Below, piece after piece: positions 34,959 through 43,177 of a stretch of DNA of 64,000 nucleotides. A program made the translations under genes and the position numbers. The notes under the pieces were generated by a model. That model did no database searches. It was not told where the DNA came from and saw only the letters and a program-made list of their open reading frames with translations. Numbering within the stretch: position 1 is the stretch's first letter; each line of letters starts with the position of its first letter. This stretch comes from Pseudobdellovibrionaceae bacterium (GTDB taxonomy: Bacteria > Bdellovibrionota > Bdellovibrionia > Bdellovibrionales > UBA1609): the NCBI GenBank assembly GCA_023898385.1, contig CP060220.1, positions 1,240,001-1,304,000 on the forward strand. Direction: 5' to 3'.

Positions 34959-35783
34959 CTATCGATCAACTGACTCTCTAAGTTGTCTAATTAGACTTCT
35001 TGACGAGGCAAAGTGAGTAGCCACAACGGCGTGCGGAATGAAACGCCCTTGCTGCCGCTCCATATGAACGGCCACCACCACATAGACTTGGCTCATATGA
35101 CCATTGCCTGATGGGCCAAAATAAAAGTCTTTAGCCACTAACAACTGATAAATCTCTCTATTTCCATTTTTCTGCCGACTGATCACTCGAGCCACAGGAA
35201 GATGGCTTGAGAGAGTGTATTTTCTTTGCGTGGGCAAATAGCCTGTAAATAGCTCGAGCTCCTCGGCTAAAAGTCGGTTCATTTCAGCAACGGCATTGAT
35301 CTGAGCCAACACTCGTGGGTTGTTAGAGGGTGTGGTGATGAGCTTTGGTTTTCCTTTCAAAATCGCAGCCCTTAAATTGATGAGTGGCAAATGGGGCGGC
35401 CATATTTTGGACTGATGGATGGTCCCTACGTGCCGGGCCTCGAGCTGGCCCTTTAAGGATCGCACTTCAATGATTTCTATGGTCTCAGGATCAATAAAAA
35501 TAAAATTATGGTTTAGTGGTTTTTCTTGAAAAGACGATGTTGATTCGCTTCCTGCATAAAATACGCTCACCTGATCCGGCAGGGCGATCGGATGGTTTGA
35601 GTCTTCTAACAGGGCAAGCTGTTCATTATTTGCCTTTACTACCTGCGAGCAATCGACGAAGCGGCCAACGTAAAAGCTCTCAGCCTCCGCCCTAAACCGC
35701 GCCACTTCCGAAGCACTGATCAGATCGGCACGCCCAATGACAGAAAAAGAGAGGAAAACCCACAATAATGCGATGTATTTCAT
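34959..35783 (-). CDS. Exported protein of unknown function
   Basis: Not recognised. A signal peptide (MKYIALLWVFLSFSVIGRA, cleavage before DLIS) starts at ATG 35783; the frame is open 22 codons further up but without a signal. The mature chain of about 255 residues mixes helices and strands, with notable segments NHNFIFIDPETIEIIEVRSL and FYFGPSGNGHMSQVYVVVAVHM. One cysteine remains (FVDCSQV). It lies just downstream of the VWA lipoprotein gene on the same strand, and the two may be cotranscribed. Confidence 0.62.
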   Translation of the reverse strand: MKYIALLWVFLSFSVIGRADLISASEVARFRAEAESFYVGRFVDCSQVVKANNEQLALLEDSNHPIALPDQVSVFYAGSESTSSFQEKPLNHNFIFIDPETIEIIEVRSLKGQLEARHVGTIHQSKIWPPHLPLINLRAAILKGKPKLITTPSNNPRVLAQINAVAEMNRLLAEELELFTGYLPTQRKYTLSSHLPVARVISRQKNGNREIYQLLVAKDFYFGPSGNGHMSQVYVVVAVHMERQQGRFIPHAVVATHFASSRSLIRQLRESVDR

Positions 35784-35833
35784 AAATATGTGAATATTTC
35801 TGCAAATTCTGTACAAGAAATTTTTTGGAATTT

Positions 35834-36925
35834 CTAGTACTGATAGCACTTATATTGGACGTGAACCTTTGTTCCTGCCGGAAGGGCCGGTTCGAAGAAC
35901 AATTTTTGTCCCTCAAGGCGGTAGGTGATACTACTTCCCGGATTGGGGTCTATCAGCACGACGGGCTCAACCACGGGCGGGCAATCGAGCGGGACGGCAT
36001 CAAGCGAGCGCTCAGTGACTTGTCCCATGACCGTCAGCTGGTTGGCGTAGCTGGCTGCACAGATATCGCCTGTGACCCCACCAGTGGACTGTGCTAACTC
36101 GGCGTGAAAGAACCCGTAGAATGCCGGATCCTGGCTGTCTTGAATATCATAGCAGGCCTTATCCCCAGGTCGAATCACTATAGAATGGTTGGTGTACAGT
36201 TTTTCTGGGAACTGCTGACTCACAACCTGCAACAGATGGCCTGGATAGTTCTCGTCCAAAAGGGTCTTACATTGACCCAACTGCCGATCTTGAGTGTAAA
36301 GAGATTTATCACACTCACCACCGCTTCGCTCGTCTTCATCGGTGACTATAATCGTAGTCAAAGCCGCGTCGTCTCGAAAGCAATCTGCATTGGTGGATTC
36401 CTTTACAGCAAGGCCGATGGCTCGAATGGGTTGCTCATCACCACTGGACTGAGTGTTTTGAATATTCTGTGCTGTAGCTCGAAAAATTTCAGACCGATTG
36501 GCGTCGGTCGACCTAAATACTTTGCTACCCAGCTGTTCCCAGGCCATGGCTCGGCCCTTTTGCCCATTCACATTGGAAGTGGTGTAACACATTTGCCAGT
36601 CAATTCCGGCTGAATCTAAAATATTAGTGAAATTATCAAAGCGATCGCCAAGCTCCTTATTTTCATCGGACATAGACCCTGAGTTATCGAAAACAATAAA
36701 TATGTCGACCACATTTGAACTTAAATTAATCTCATAGCTAAGAGTCTTATCTATGATGATTCTATCGTTATTTACAGGAGGCAGCGGATCTCCCGATCTT
36801 CGCACGGGCGCACCCAAGGACGAAAACTCAACATCCGAACACGAGTTAAATACCATACCCAGCGCTAAGGCTGCGCTAGCAATACTCCATATAATCGATT
36901 TTTTTGCACTTGGTCTGATAGGCAT
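35834..36925 (-). CDS. VWA-domain lipoprotein
   Basis: An N-terminal lipoprotein signal (IIWSIASAALALGMVFNSC) with lipobox FNSC is followed by a von Willebrand A domain. The metal-ion-dependent adhesion site DNSGSMS (D-x-S-x-S) sits in VVDIFIVFDNSGSMSDEN; the later metal-site aspartate is in TIIVTDEDERSGG. Such surface VWA proteins bind protein ligands through a divalent cation. About eight cysteines in the C-terminal half suggest disulfides. The ATG at 36925 follows GGGGGAA; the ATG four codons upstream would place that site inside the gene. Confidence 0.84.
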   Translation of the reverse strand: MPIRPSAKKSIIWSIASAALALGMVFNSCSDVEFSSLGAPVRRSGDPLPPVNNDRIIIDKTLSYEINLSSNVVDIFIVFDNSGSMSDENKELGDRFDNFTNILDSAGIDWQMCYTTSNVNGQKGRAMAWEQLGSKVFRSTDANRSEIFRATAQNIQNTQSSGDEQPIRAIGLAVKESTNADCFRDDAALTTIIVTDEDERSGGECDKSLYTQDRQLGQCKTLLDENYPGHLLQVVSQQFPEKLYTNHSIVIRPGDKACYDIQDSQDPAFYGFFHAELAQSTGGVTGDICAASYANQLTVMGQVTERSLDAVPLDCPPVVEPVVLIDPNPGSSITYRLEGQKLFFEPALPAGTKVHVQYKCYQY

Positions 36926-37061
36926 AGTTTCCCCCATTGCTTACCCACATTGTTGTTATTTCAAATTCAAGGCCACCTCAGATGCATCCTGAGGGTTGCC
37001 AACCCCAGACTGTGATCAGAAGTTTCACACTTGTGCAAAGATTGAGGGAATTCTCTGAGGG

Positions 37062-37079
37062 TGCCAACTGGTGTTGGCA
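37062..37079. promoter_or_regulatory. Perfect inverted repeat, possible operator
   Basis: TGCCAAC (37062-37068) and GTTGGCA (37073-37079) are perfect inverted arms around TGGT, in the gap between the divergent VWA-lipoprotein and coiled-coil genes. A similar GGTTGCCAACC lies at about 36994-37004. The spacing suggests a dimeric regulator; none is identified. Confidence 0.35.
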
Positions 37080-37222
37080 GTGATGTCACAGTTGGAACAT
37101 AGATCCATCGAACGCAAGACTAGGCACATTCACTTAGAAATATGTTCATTAAAATTGGTCGTCCATGGACAACCCACATTGATAGGTATAGGGCTACGTC
37201 AATATATGCCCAGGAGGAAAAA

Positions 37223-37573
37223 ATGATGCCACGACTCCTTTTATTATTTTTGCTAGCCTTCCCCACTTTCACCTATGCGGGCGATTCTGAACAGGCCTCG
37301 CTTGATGAACTTTATGAACGCAGCCATGTACTAGGTCAGTCGGCTCAACAGTCTCTGCATAAAGCCTATGATGAGTACAACGAGTTCTTGTCGGTGAATG
37401 CGAAAATTGCAGAAATAAAAGCCAAGCAGGCCAAAGAAGATCTTGATGAGGCCGCAACGAAACAACGTGAACAGTGGGATACTCAAATTAAAGAAACGCA
37501 ACAACAAGTGGATGAAGGACTCGCCAAACTCAGCCGAGCCTGGGACGCATTCACAAAAGAATTAAACAAATAG
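37223..37573 (+). CDS. Small secreted coiled-coil protein
   Basis: The ATG at 37223 is supported by AGGAGG; a longer frame to 37142 has no site. A signal peptide (RLLLLFLLAFPTFTYA, cleavage before GDSE) precedes about 97 residues of continuous charged helix (KIAEIKAKQAKEDLDEAATKQREQWDTQIKETQQQ). It resembles small periplasmic Lpp- or Skp-like helical proteins in form only; it has no C-terminal lysine-anchoring motif of Lpp beyond the ending ELNK. Function unknown. Confidence 0.68.
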   Translation: MMPRLLLLFLLAFPTFTYAGDSEQASLDELYERSHVLGQSAQQSLHKAYDEYNEFLSVNAKIAEIKAKQAKEDLDEAATKQREQWDTQIKETQQQVDEGLAKLSRAWDAFTKELNK

Positions 37574-37806
37574 ACACACTGTATTTTATCTCATCCTGAG
37601 ATGTTTTAATCACTAACCCTTCGCAAGCAAAAAATTGCCTTTTTTCTCAAATCTATGAGATAGAGCATCGCCATCTCATTTTGAGCAGCTCTACATAAAC
37701 CAAAAATATTTTTTTAGAATTAGCGATCGAGCCTCAAGTCTTGGCTACCTTTGCCGATAGGTCTTTGAGCATAACTTTCACCTATTCCACCTTTAGGAGG
37801 TCTATA

Positions 37807-38283
37807 ATGTACGTGATCGAAAAATTGTCTTTGCCCGCGATAATGATCGCAGCCCTAGTTTTTACAGGTTGCTTACCGAAAGAAGCTGAAGATGCCGCCA
37901 GTGGCGGTGGCGCAGCCATACCCACACTGTCCATTTCATGTGCTTCTCCCCCTTGCTCGGGTGGGCATGACGGAAGCCAGGCCTATTTTGGTTTAATTGA
38001 TATGAGCTGCGCACAGTTTATGTCGGCACAAAATGGCCCTGTTATTGTGTCATCAGGAATTGCGGCCTGTGACAGCATGAACGGATGCTCAGCATCGTCT
38101 ATGGCATGGGAGGTGGAGTCGACCCATGAGTCTGTTTCGTCTCTGCCAGCTGGAGTGGTTGGACAGGTCGGATTTATTGACTTTGATGATCAAGACGGCG
38201 ACGGTCCTCAGCCGGGTGACTACCTCTGCTGCGATGATGCCGTGACTGGGCAGCTTTCAAACTGTGATCTGGTTGGACCGTAA
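37807..38283 (+). CDS. Small cysteine-rich lipoprotein
   Basis: The ATG at 37807 follows AGGAGG. The signal ends in lipobox LVFTGC, with the lipidated cysteine at residue 22. The mature part (about 137 residues) is acidic and glycine-rich and has about ten further cysteines in pairs (SCASPPC, SCAQF, ACDSMNGC, LCCDD), suggesting a disulfide-knit extracellular domain. No family was recognised. A terminator follows at 38312. Confidence 0.7.
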   Translation: MYVIEKLSLPAIMIAALVFTGCLPKEAEDAASGGGAAIPTLSISCASPPCSGGHDGSQAYFGLIDMSCAQFMSAQNGPVIVSSGIAACDSMNGCSASSMAWEVESTHESVSSLPAGVVGQVGFIDFDDQDGDGPQPGDYLCCDDAVTGQLSNCDLVGP

Positions 38284-38311
38284 TTAAGATTTTAATTAGT
38301 TTTTACGTAAT

Positions 38312-38346
38312 AAAAAAGCGCAGGCTTCATTGCTTGCGCTTTTTTT
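38312..38346. terminator. Bidirectional rho-independent terminator
   Basis: AAAAAAGCGCA pairs with TGCGCTTTTTT around a 12-base loop region; the A and T runs flank the stem on both sides, so it can end the plus-strand lipoprotein gene and the minus-strand gene at 38381. Confidence 0.85.
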
Positions 38347-38380
38347 GAGTTGGTTGTCTAATAAGAGCAGGTTTGTGAAT

Positions 38381-39553
38381 CTACTTTCCCTGACCTATGA
38401 TTTCACCACATGAACCTTTAAGAATTCCCAACATGTGCGATACCGCCTGATGCTGGATGACCAACTTGGAGTCAACAGTATTTGCCAATTTTTCTGCAAG
38501 CTTGGTTTCAAGCCTGACCACTTCTTCGATCACCACTGGTAACACGGAAACACTGTTTTCTTCTGGGTACACACCAAAAGAGTGAGCCCCAGCGCGGCGA
38601 CCTTCTCTGACTAAGAAATCGGGAATTGGCAGTTTTTCGTTGTTTTTTTGATAGCTCCTCATGGCCTCAACTTCCTTCAGGGGAACATAGGCAATGGGGC
38701 GCTTAACGATTCGTATCCTTTTTTGATCGTGCCACGGCATAGGAGACGCTGTTATTGCCACTTTTTCAGTATTGACCAAATAGGCTTTAGCTGTCGTCGA
38801 GGTGATTTCAAACTTAATGTATGCATCTTCATTGGGCTCGGCAATTTGGATCATTCCGCTATCGGGCTTATCCACGGCTATTCGCTTGGCTACGTCAAAA
38901 CCCAACTCTGAAAGTCGAACAAGGAGTACTTTAACAACTTTTTTTGCCGCCACTAGTTTGGATGGCCGTGACTTTACTAACTCGAGTATGTCTGAATGAT
39001 CTTTGTACACATCCTCGTGATTCATTTCACTGAGTGCTTCATCTAAGCTATCAAATTGGAGGTAGGCCGAAGAATAGTTTCCCACCACATAGAAGTCTTT
39101 TTTATCGCCAGTCACCTGAAGAATGAGTGGCTCTCCCGCTCGTTGCTTGACGAAATCTTCAAAGCTTCGCTGACGATCTGGAGTGTTCATTCCCCAATAG
39201 AGATTATCAATTCCACCACTTAACATAGCCTTTTTAATGAAATCGGGAACTTGACTGGCATCTTTCGGGAGCAAATAAAAAAGCCAAGGCTGTGGCTTTA
39301 CCCAGTAGGCACCCATAGCTTCGGGATGTGCCGCAAGCGCCTGATACAGACCCTTTATAGTTACAAACTGGGCGGTCTGACCGTTTTGATGAATGTAAGC
39401 GTTTCCATCAGCCCCTTTTTCTACTTTGGGAGGATAGGCCGCTCGAGCCGATTGGGCCGAAGTTAAGGCCAGAGTTGAGCCCAACACTAAGGCTGAAGCC
39501 GCAACTCCAAAATATCGAGAACAACGGTCTCTGTTATTTGATCGTATATTCAA
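38381..39553 (-). CDS. Exported protein of unknown function
   Basis: Not recognised. The likely start is TTG at 39553, six bases after GAGGAG; GTG at 39577 would put that site inside the gene. A signal peptide (FGVAASALVLGSTLALTSAQSARA, cleavage before AYPP) leads to a mature protein of about 350 residues. The first half has alternating aromatic segments (YWVKPQPWLFYLLPKDAS), the middle a basic stretch (KLVAAKKVVKVLLVRL), and the end helices. Its stop lies 35 bases from the shared terminator. This is the last chromosomal gene before the tRNA-Cys-anchored island. Confidence 0.62.
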   Translation of the reverse strand: MNIRSNNRDRCSRYFGVAASALVLGSTLALTSAQSARAAYPPKVEKGADGNAYIHQNGQTAQFVTIKGLYQALAAHPEAMGAYWVKPQPWLFYLLPKDASQVPDFIKKAMLSGGIDNLYWGMNTPDRQRSFEDFVKQRAGEPLILQVTGDKKDFYVVGNYSSAYLQFDSLDEALSEMNHEDVYKDHSDILELVKSRPSKLVAAKKVVKVLLVRLSELGFDVAKRIAVDKPDSGMIQIAEPNEDAYIKFEITSTTAKAYLVNTEKVAITASPMPWHDQKRIRIVKRPIAYVPLKEVEAMRSYQKNNEKLPIPDFLVREGRRAGAHSFGVYPEENSVSVLPVVIEEVVRLETKLAEKLANTVDSKLVIQHQAVSHMLGILKGSCGEIIGQGK

Positions 39554-39792
39554 AATAGATCTCCTCAGATGCCCCACGGGGCGGCCATTAAACCCTGAAA
39601 ACTAAAACTGGGTTTTTTCCTAACATAGCAGCAAAATAGGGTCCAATGAGACCAGGGACAATGAAAAGGAATTACTTGGGTTTATGGATTTAAATCAGAC
39701 AACACGAACCTCCCCACGAAATCAGCGCCCCTATTTGTCATCCGTTCGTGTGAACCCTATTCACAACAGACAAACAAAGTGCAAAGCCAAAA

Positions 39793-39959
39793 GGTGACGG
39801 CCGGATTTGAACCTCTCGAGAACGCGTCAAAAAGCCAAAGGCTTTTTGACGTGGCCCGTGGTCGAGAGAACGAAGCGAGCCTTGCGAGCGCAGGGCTCGG
39901 AAACCAACAGGGTTCGGCTCCTGTCGAACCCTCCAAATAAAAATGGCCCCAATGGGGCC
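39793..39959. repeat. tRNA-end-like structured repeat, copy 1
   Basis: About 160 bases nearly identical to 40889-41055. The left end is, on the minus strand, a tRNA T-arm/acceptor-like tail (GGTTCAAATCCGGCCGTCACC, 20 of 21 bases as in the tRNA-Cys 3' half at 49208). The right end is a plus-strand T-arm-like ACAGGGTTCGGCTCCTGT followed by CGAACCCTCCA. Between them are nested hairpins: CTCTCGA/TCGAGAG, TCAAAAAGCC/GGCTTTTTGA and CGAGCC/GGCTCG. No complete tRNA can be folded from it. Confidence 0.75.
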
Positions 39960-40128
39960 GCTTGAGTTTGTCCTAACCTCCCTGAAAAGCCGTAAACGGC
40001 ATCGTGGGGCAACGAATATCCCTCAGCTCTACTTTCGCCTCAAGGCAAGCAAAGAGCCTAATCTGCCCACAATCAGAAGAGTTGTCTTTAATTGTTCAAG
40101 CCCTTAAGGACAGCCTCAAAATAACGCC

Positions 40129-40158
40129 TTGACAATCGTACCAATATAAGGGTACACT
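40129..40158 (+). promoter_or_regulatory. higBA-like promoter with operator arms
   Basis: TTGACA (40129-40134) and TACACT (40153-40158) are 18 bases apart. The arms GTACC (40138-40142) and GGTAC (40151-40155) form an inverted repeat over the spacer and -10 region, a likely antitoxin operator. The toxin GTG at 40165 is seven bases after the -10 element and has no ribosome binding site. Confidence 0.6.
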
Positions 40159-40164
40159 GATCTC

Positions 40165-40518
40165 GTGAAATTAGAGGCCCGATTTTTTCAGACATCATCA
40201 GGAGCCGAGCCCACTCGCACTTTCTTAAAGAAGTTAGCGAAGAAAGACCGTGCTCAAGTAGGAGCATTGATTCGCAAGCTTCAAGTAGAGCATTATTTGG
40301 AGGCCCCTCACGGAAAAAATCTTGGTGGTGGCCTTTGGGAAATTCGAGCTATAACAGAAGGCGGAAAAATCCGGGTCTTTTATTGTTTTGTTGGTAAGAA
40401 ATATGTGGTGTTGCTTCACGCAATTTTAAAGAAGACTCCGAAGACACCCAAAAAAGACATGGATCTTGCTCGTAAACGAAAAAAAATAGTGGAGGATGAC
40501 TATGGCAACAAAAAATAA
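40165..40518 (+). CDS. HigB/Gp49-like toxin (RelE superfamily)
   Basis: The 117-residue protein shows the RelE-fold HigB2/Gp49 pattern: KLAKKDRAQVGALIRKLQ, then GKNLGGGLWEIRAITEGGKIRVFYCFVGKKYVVLLHAILKKTPKTP. These toxins cut mRNA on translating ribosomes. The C-terminal basic residues fit the catalytic surface. It precedes its antitoxin, the HigBA order, and overlaps it by 17 bases. The start is GTG at the predicted transcription start, so it is probably leaderless. The module sits between two copies of the tRNA-end-like repeat. Confidence 0.85.
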   Translation: MKLEARFFQTSSGAEPTRTFLKKLAKKDRAQVGALIRKLQVEHYLEAPHGKNLGGGLWEIRAITEGGKIRVFYCFVGKKYVVLLHAILKKTPKTPKKDMDLARKRKKIVEDDYGNKK

Positions 40519-40822
40519 AAAATCGCCTTTGGGTTCTTCATTCGATGAATGGTTAGATGACGAACTTAAAGACGAAGAATTTCAAGAGCACTTTGACAGT
40601 TATAAGGGGCAGCTTGATCTTGGCAATAAGCTTAAAAGCATTGCAGAAGAGCAAGGCTACTCTGTCCGAGGGCTTGCAAAAGCAATGGGCACAAGCCCCT
40701 CTCAAGTGCAAAGAATGTTTTCTATCACAGCAACGAAATGTACCCTTGAAACCTTAATGAAGTTTTCTGTGATTACAGGCGTTGACCTTCATCAAATTTT
40801 AAAGACTAAGAAAGCTTCTTAG
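40502..40822 (+). CDS. HigA-type XRE antitoxin
   Basis: The 106-residue protein has a C-terminal helix-turn-helix (KSIAEEQGYSVRGLAKAMG, TSPSQVQRMFS) of the XRE family, as in HigA antitoxins, after an acidic N-terminal region (FDEWLDDELKDEEFQEHFD) that would contact the toxin. GGAGG lies six bases before the ATG at 40502. A decayed second copy of its C-terminal half is found at 50062-50247 inside element A. Confidence 0.85.
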   Translation: MATKNKKSPLGSSFDEWLDDELKDEEFQEHFDSYKGQLDLGNKLKSIAEEQGYSVRGLAKAMGTSPSQVQRMFSITATKCTLETLMKFSVITGVDLHQILKTKKAS

Positions 40823-40835
40823 AACCGTATAGATC

Positions 40836-40853
40836 AAAAAAAAAAGGGGGGGG
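40836..40853 (+). other. A10-G8 homopolymer junction
   Basis: Ten A followed directly by eight G, between the HigA gene and repeat copy 2. It is unusual in this genome stretch and prone to slippage or to sequencing and assembly error. No function is claimed. Confidence 0.5.
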
Positions 40854-40884
40854 TACCAACAGTTAAGTGAGAATAGCCTTTATT

Positions 40885-41055
40885 TGGAGGCGGCGGCCGG
40901 ATTTGACCCTCTCGAGAACGCGGCAAAAAGCCAAAGGCTTTTTGACGTGGCTCGTGGTCGAGAGAACGAAGCGAGCCTTGCGAGCGCCGGGCTCGGAGAC
41001 CAACAGGGTTCGACTCCTGTCGAACCCTCCAAATAAAAATGGCCCCAATGGGGCC
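40885..41055. repeat. tRNA-end-like structured repeat, copy 2
   Basis: Nearly identical to copy 1 (39793-39959), with about ten substitutions. Its left 22 bases (40885-40906) match the 3' end of the displaced tRNA-Cys at 49208-49229 with one mismatch. TTTATTTGGAGG stands on both sides (40879-40890 and 41060-41071), a 12-base direct repeat that may be an attachment core or a target duplication. The hairpin GGCCCCAATGGGGCC with a T run closes the right end. Confidence 0.75.
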
Positions 41056-41062
41056 CTTTTTT
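41041..41062 (+). terminator. Rho-independent terminator in repeat copy 2
   Basis: GGCCCC/GGGGCC stem around AAT followed by CTTTTTT. Copy 1 has the same stem but no T run. Confidence 0.7.
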
Positions 41063-41137
41063 ATTTGGAGGTGAGGTAGCAAGTCCAATTATTACCACTA
41101 CTTGCCAGCCTCATCCACCACGAATCCGCCAGGCAGG

Positions 41138-42283
41138 TCATTTTTGACTCCTATTGAAGAGTTCAACGACCCGTCCCATAGTTTCCTTTCCACTGAGGAG
41201 CTTGAGGCCCTTGGTGGCTCCCTGAACCTCGATCCCAGCCAACCTGATATATCGCTGCATGGTCTTGAGATCCTTCCAACCACAGATTTTCATAACTACG
41301 GCTGGAGCTACTCCATCCCGAATGAGCTGGGTGGCAAAGCAGGCTCTCAGGGTGTGAAATTTCACTGAAGGGATACCAGCTCCTTCACAAAATTTGCGAA
41401 GAATCTGCGCTTGCCTGCCGTCTTTCCAAGACTGATACCTGGGGAGAACAAACTCCCCATGCCTCCGTTTGGTTTTCAGCTCCTTGAGCAAACCTAAAAC
41501 TTGGCTGCCATCAATGGGAACAGTTCGCCAGTATCTCCCCTTGGTTGGGCCAAAGCCATCCTTGTTTGTCCAATTTCGATGGACATAAATGACGTTGTTG
41601 TCAAAATCCACTTGGTTCCATTGAAGAGCGTAGAGTTCGCCACTTCTCATCCCAGTGAACAAGGCAACAGCCCAAACGGGATACCAGCCATGATTGATTT
41701 TGAAGGCATACTCCAAGAGGGTTCTAATCTCGGTGAGGTTCAAAATCTCAGGGAGTTTTTCCTCTTCTTTTCGAGTGGACTTGTATCCATCGGTAGGAAT
41801 GTAACTGATTCCTTTTACAGTTCCTGAAAGAATGGCCCACTTGAACACAGAATCAATAGCTGTTCGCAATCGCTTGCGGCGACTCACTGAAATTTCACGC
41901 TCCACTTCATCAAGAGCTGACCAGGCATCTGCCTTGTCAATTTCCTTCACTGGCTTTTCTGCCCAGTGACCAACAAAGCGAGTGAGCACGGACCTGTATT
42001 CCTCAATCGTACCCTCTGAAATAGACCTTGAGTGCAGCCTGTCCTCTCTCGCTGACAATTCCCAACGGCCAACAAGATCCTTCCACAGAACACCTCGATG
42101 TTCTAATCTCGATACTTCTTGCTGAGCCGTTCTCAAAAGCTGCTTGCTAATGCGTTTGGCATCTTGCTTAGTTTTTATTCCTGATCTTGACCGTTCAATA
42201 CGAATCGTAGGATCGTATTGGCTGCGAACTGACTCACGCACTTGATATAATTTTTGACCTTGTTTTTCATATTCTCTAATCAT
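41138..42283 (-). CDS. int: Tyrosine recombinase / phage-type integrase (element B)
   Basis: The 381-residue protein has the N-terminal SAM-like core-binding domain (VLTRFVGHWAEKPVKEIDKADAW) and the catalytic domain with the first arginine in ALFTGMRSGELYAL, H-x2-R in FHTLRACFATQLI, and the nucleophile tyrosine in WKDLKTMQRYIRLAG. All key residues are intact, so it is probably active. It recombines attP with a chromosomal site, here presumably the tRNA-Cys 3' end. The start overlaps the excisionase-like stop by 4 bases. Confidence 0.92.
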   Translation of the reverse strand: MIREYEKQGQKLYQVRESVRSQYDPTIRIERSRSGIKTKQDAKRISKQLLRTAQQEVSRLEHRGVLWKDLVGRWELSAREDRLHSRSISEGTIEEYRSVLTRFVGHWAEKPVKEIDKADAWSALDEVEREISVSRRKRLRTAIDSVFKWAILSGTVKGISYIPTDGYKSTRKEEEKLPEILNLTEIRTLLEYAFKINHGWYPVWAVALFTGMRSGELYALQWNQVDFDNNVIYVHRNWTNKDGFGPTKGRYWRTVPIDGSQVLGLLKELKTKRRHGEFVLPRYQSWKDGRQAQILRKFCEGAGIPSVKFHTLRACFATQLIRDGVAPAVVMKICGWKDLKTMQRYIRLAGIEVQGATKGLKLLSGKETMGRVVELFNRSQK

Positions 42284-42543
42284 CGAAAACCTCCATTTCG
42301 TGAGGCTTCAATCAGTCGGTCAAGATCGACACGTTTGAAAAGTAACTTACGTCCACTTCTGTATTGAGGTAGATCGCCACGGCGAGCTTTGGCCCGAACA
42401 CTGGCAACCGTTGACCTCATATATACTGCGGCTTCAGTGGCAGTAAGATACTTTTGGTTACTGATTAAGTTGTCAAAGAGCACTGCTGATTTCAGCTCTC
42501 TTCTTTTACTACGAACTCTTTGTAAATCATTGTTTTTTTTCAT
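42280..42543 (-). CDS. Excisionase-like winged-helix (MerR-type) DNA-binding protein
   Basis: The 87-residue protein has the HTH_17/excisionase signature KYLTATEAAVYMRSTVASVRAKARRGDLPQYRSGRKLLFKRVDLDRLI. Such proteins bend DNA at att sites and turn integrase to excision. The ATG at 42543 has AGAGAGG at five bases. It overlaps the integrase start by 4 bases, and both would be translated together. Confidence 0.85.
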   Translation of the reverse strand: MKKNNDLQRVRSKRRELKSAVLFDNLISNQKYLTATEAAVYMRSTVASVRAKARRGDLPQYRSGRKLLFKRVDLDRLIEASRNGGFR

Positions 42544-43177
42544 TGGAACCTCTCTTTTCACTTTTTTTATTTTTTACTCCTGGGAATCCATAGGACAGTC
42601 CTCTTGAGCCACTGATGATCCGAGTCCTCTTGGGACGTTCTGGATCGAGAAATGCCAAGAGAAAGTTGCGGTCAAAAAAGTAGCCGAGCAGCCCTTCCAA
42701 ATCCTGAGCCACCTCGAACCGTTCTGGGAACACCAAGGTTTCTTGAGGGCCAAGCTGCCGAGCCTTCTTTCTGAACAGCCCAAAGGCTTCCTCTTGAATC
42801 AGATAGTGGACGTGAGGGGTGGCACATCTTTCACCAATGCCTATGGTTCTGATGTACTTGCCGATCTTCCCAGACATCGCCTTACTAAGCACAGGGGAGT
42901 ACCTCAGTAACTTTCCCCAAGGATTTTCACCATCCTGAAGCGGCCAACTCACAATGCAGTGGACATTGATTTCGTACTTTTCAGCAAAGCGAACCCCACT
43001 GTTGATGAAGTGGTTACGCCTGCGAAAACGACAGGACGGACAGGTCATGCGTTTACATGGCCAGTTGTCACTGCACCTCAATGGTCGGCGTAGAATTTGT
43101 CTGGAATTAAGCGTACTCCCCTCCCTAAAATGGGTAGGGGAGTTTTTCGTTGGGACTTGGGGAGCATTGTTAGGCAC
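42527..43177 (-). CDS. HUH-endonuclease-type replication protein
   Basis: About 216 residues from a GTG at 43177 with an AGGGGGAAGC site that overlaps the stop of the upstream HTH gene. The zinc-ribbon-like CKRMTCPSCRFRRRN near the N-terminus, the two-histidine HUH motif in TPHVHYLIQEE, and a tyrosine in LLGYFFDRNF fit rolling-circle Rep or relaxase-type proteins of small phages and plasmids. It would nick one strand at an origin. The 3' end overlaps the excisionase-like start by 17 bases. The call is from motifs only. Confidence 0.68.
   Translation of the reverse strand: MPNNAPQVPTKNSPTHFREGSTLNSRQILRRPLRCSDNWPCKRMTCPSCRFRRRNHFINSGVRFAEKYEINVHCIVSWPLQDGENPWGKLLRYSPVLSKAMSGKIGKYIRTIGIGERCATPHVHYLIQEEAFGLFRKKARQLGPQETLVFPERFEVAQDLEGLLGYFFDRNFLLAFLDPERPKRTRIISGSRGLSYGFPGVKNKKSEKRGSNEKKQ

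Noticed and set aside
40890..41036. A complete tRNA on the plus strand ending in CGAACCCTCCA
   Set aside because: A T-arm and 3' acceptor tail are present, but no matching 5' acceptor or D-arm can be found, so only a tRNA-like tail is claimed.
39793..41055. Short protein frames inside the two repeats (for example FGGFDRSRTLLVSEP on the minus strand)
   Set aside because: They arise from the structured, tRNA-end-like repeat itself, are repeated with the copies and have no ribosome binding sites.
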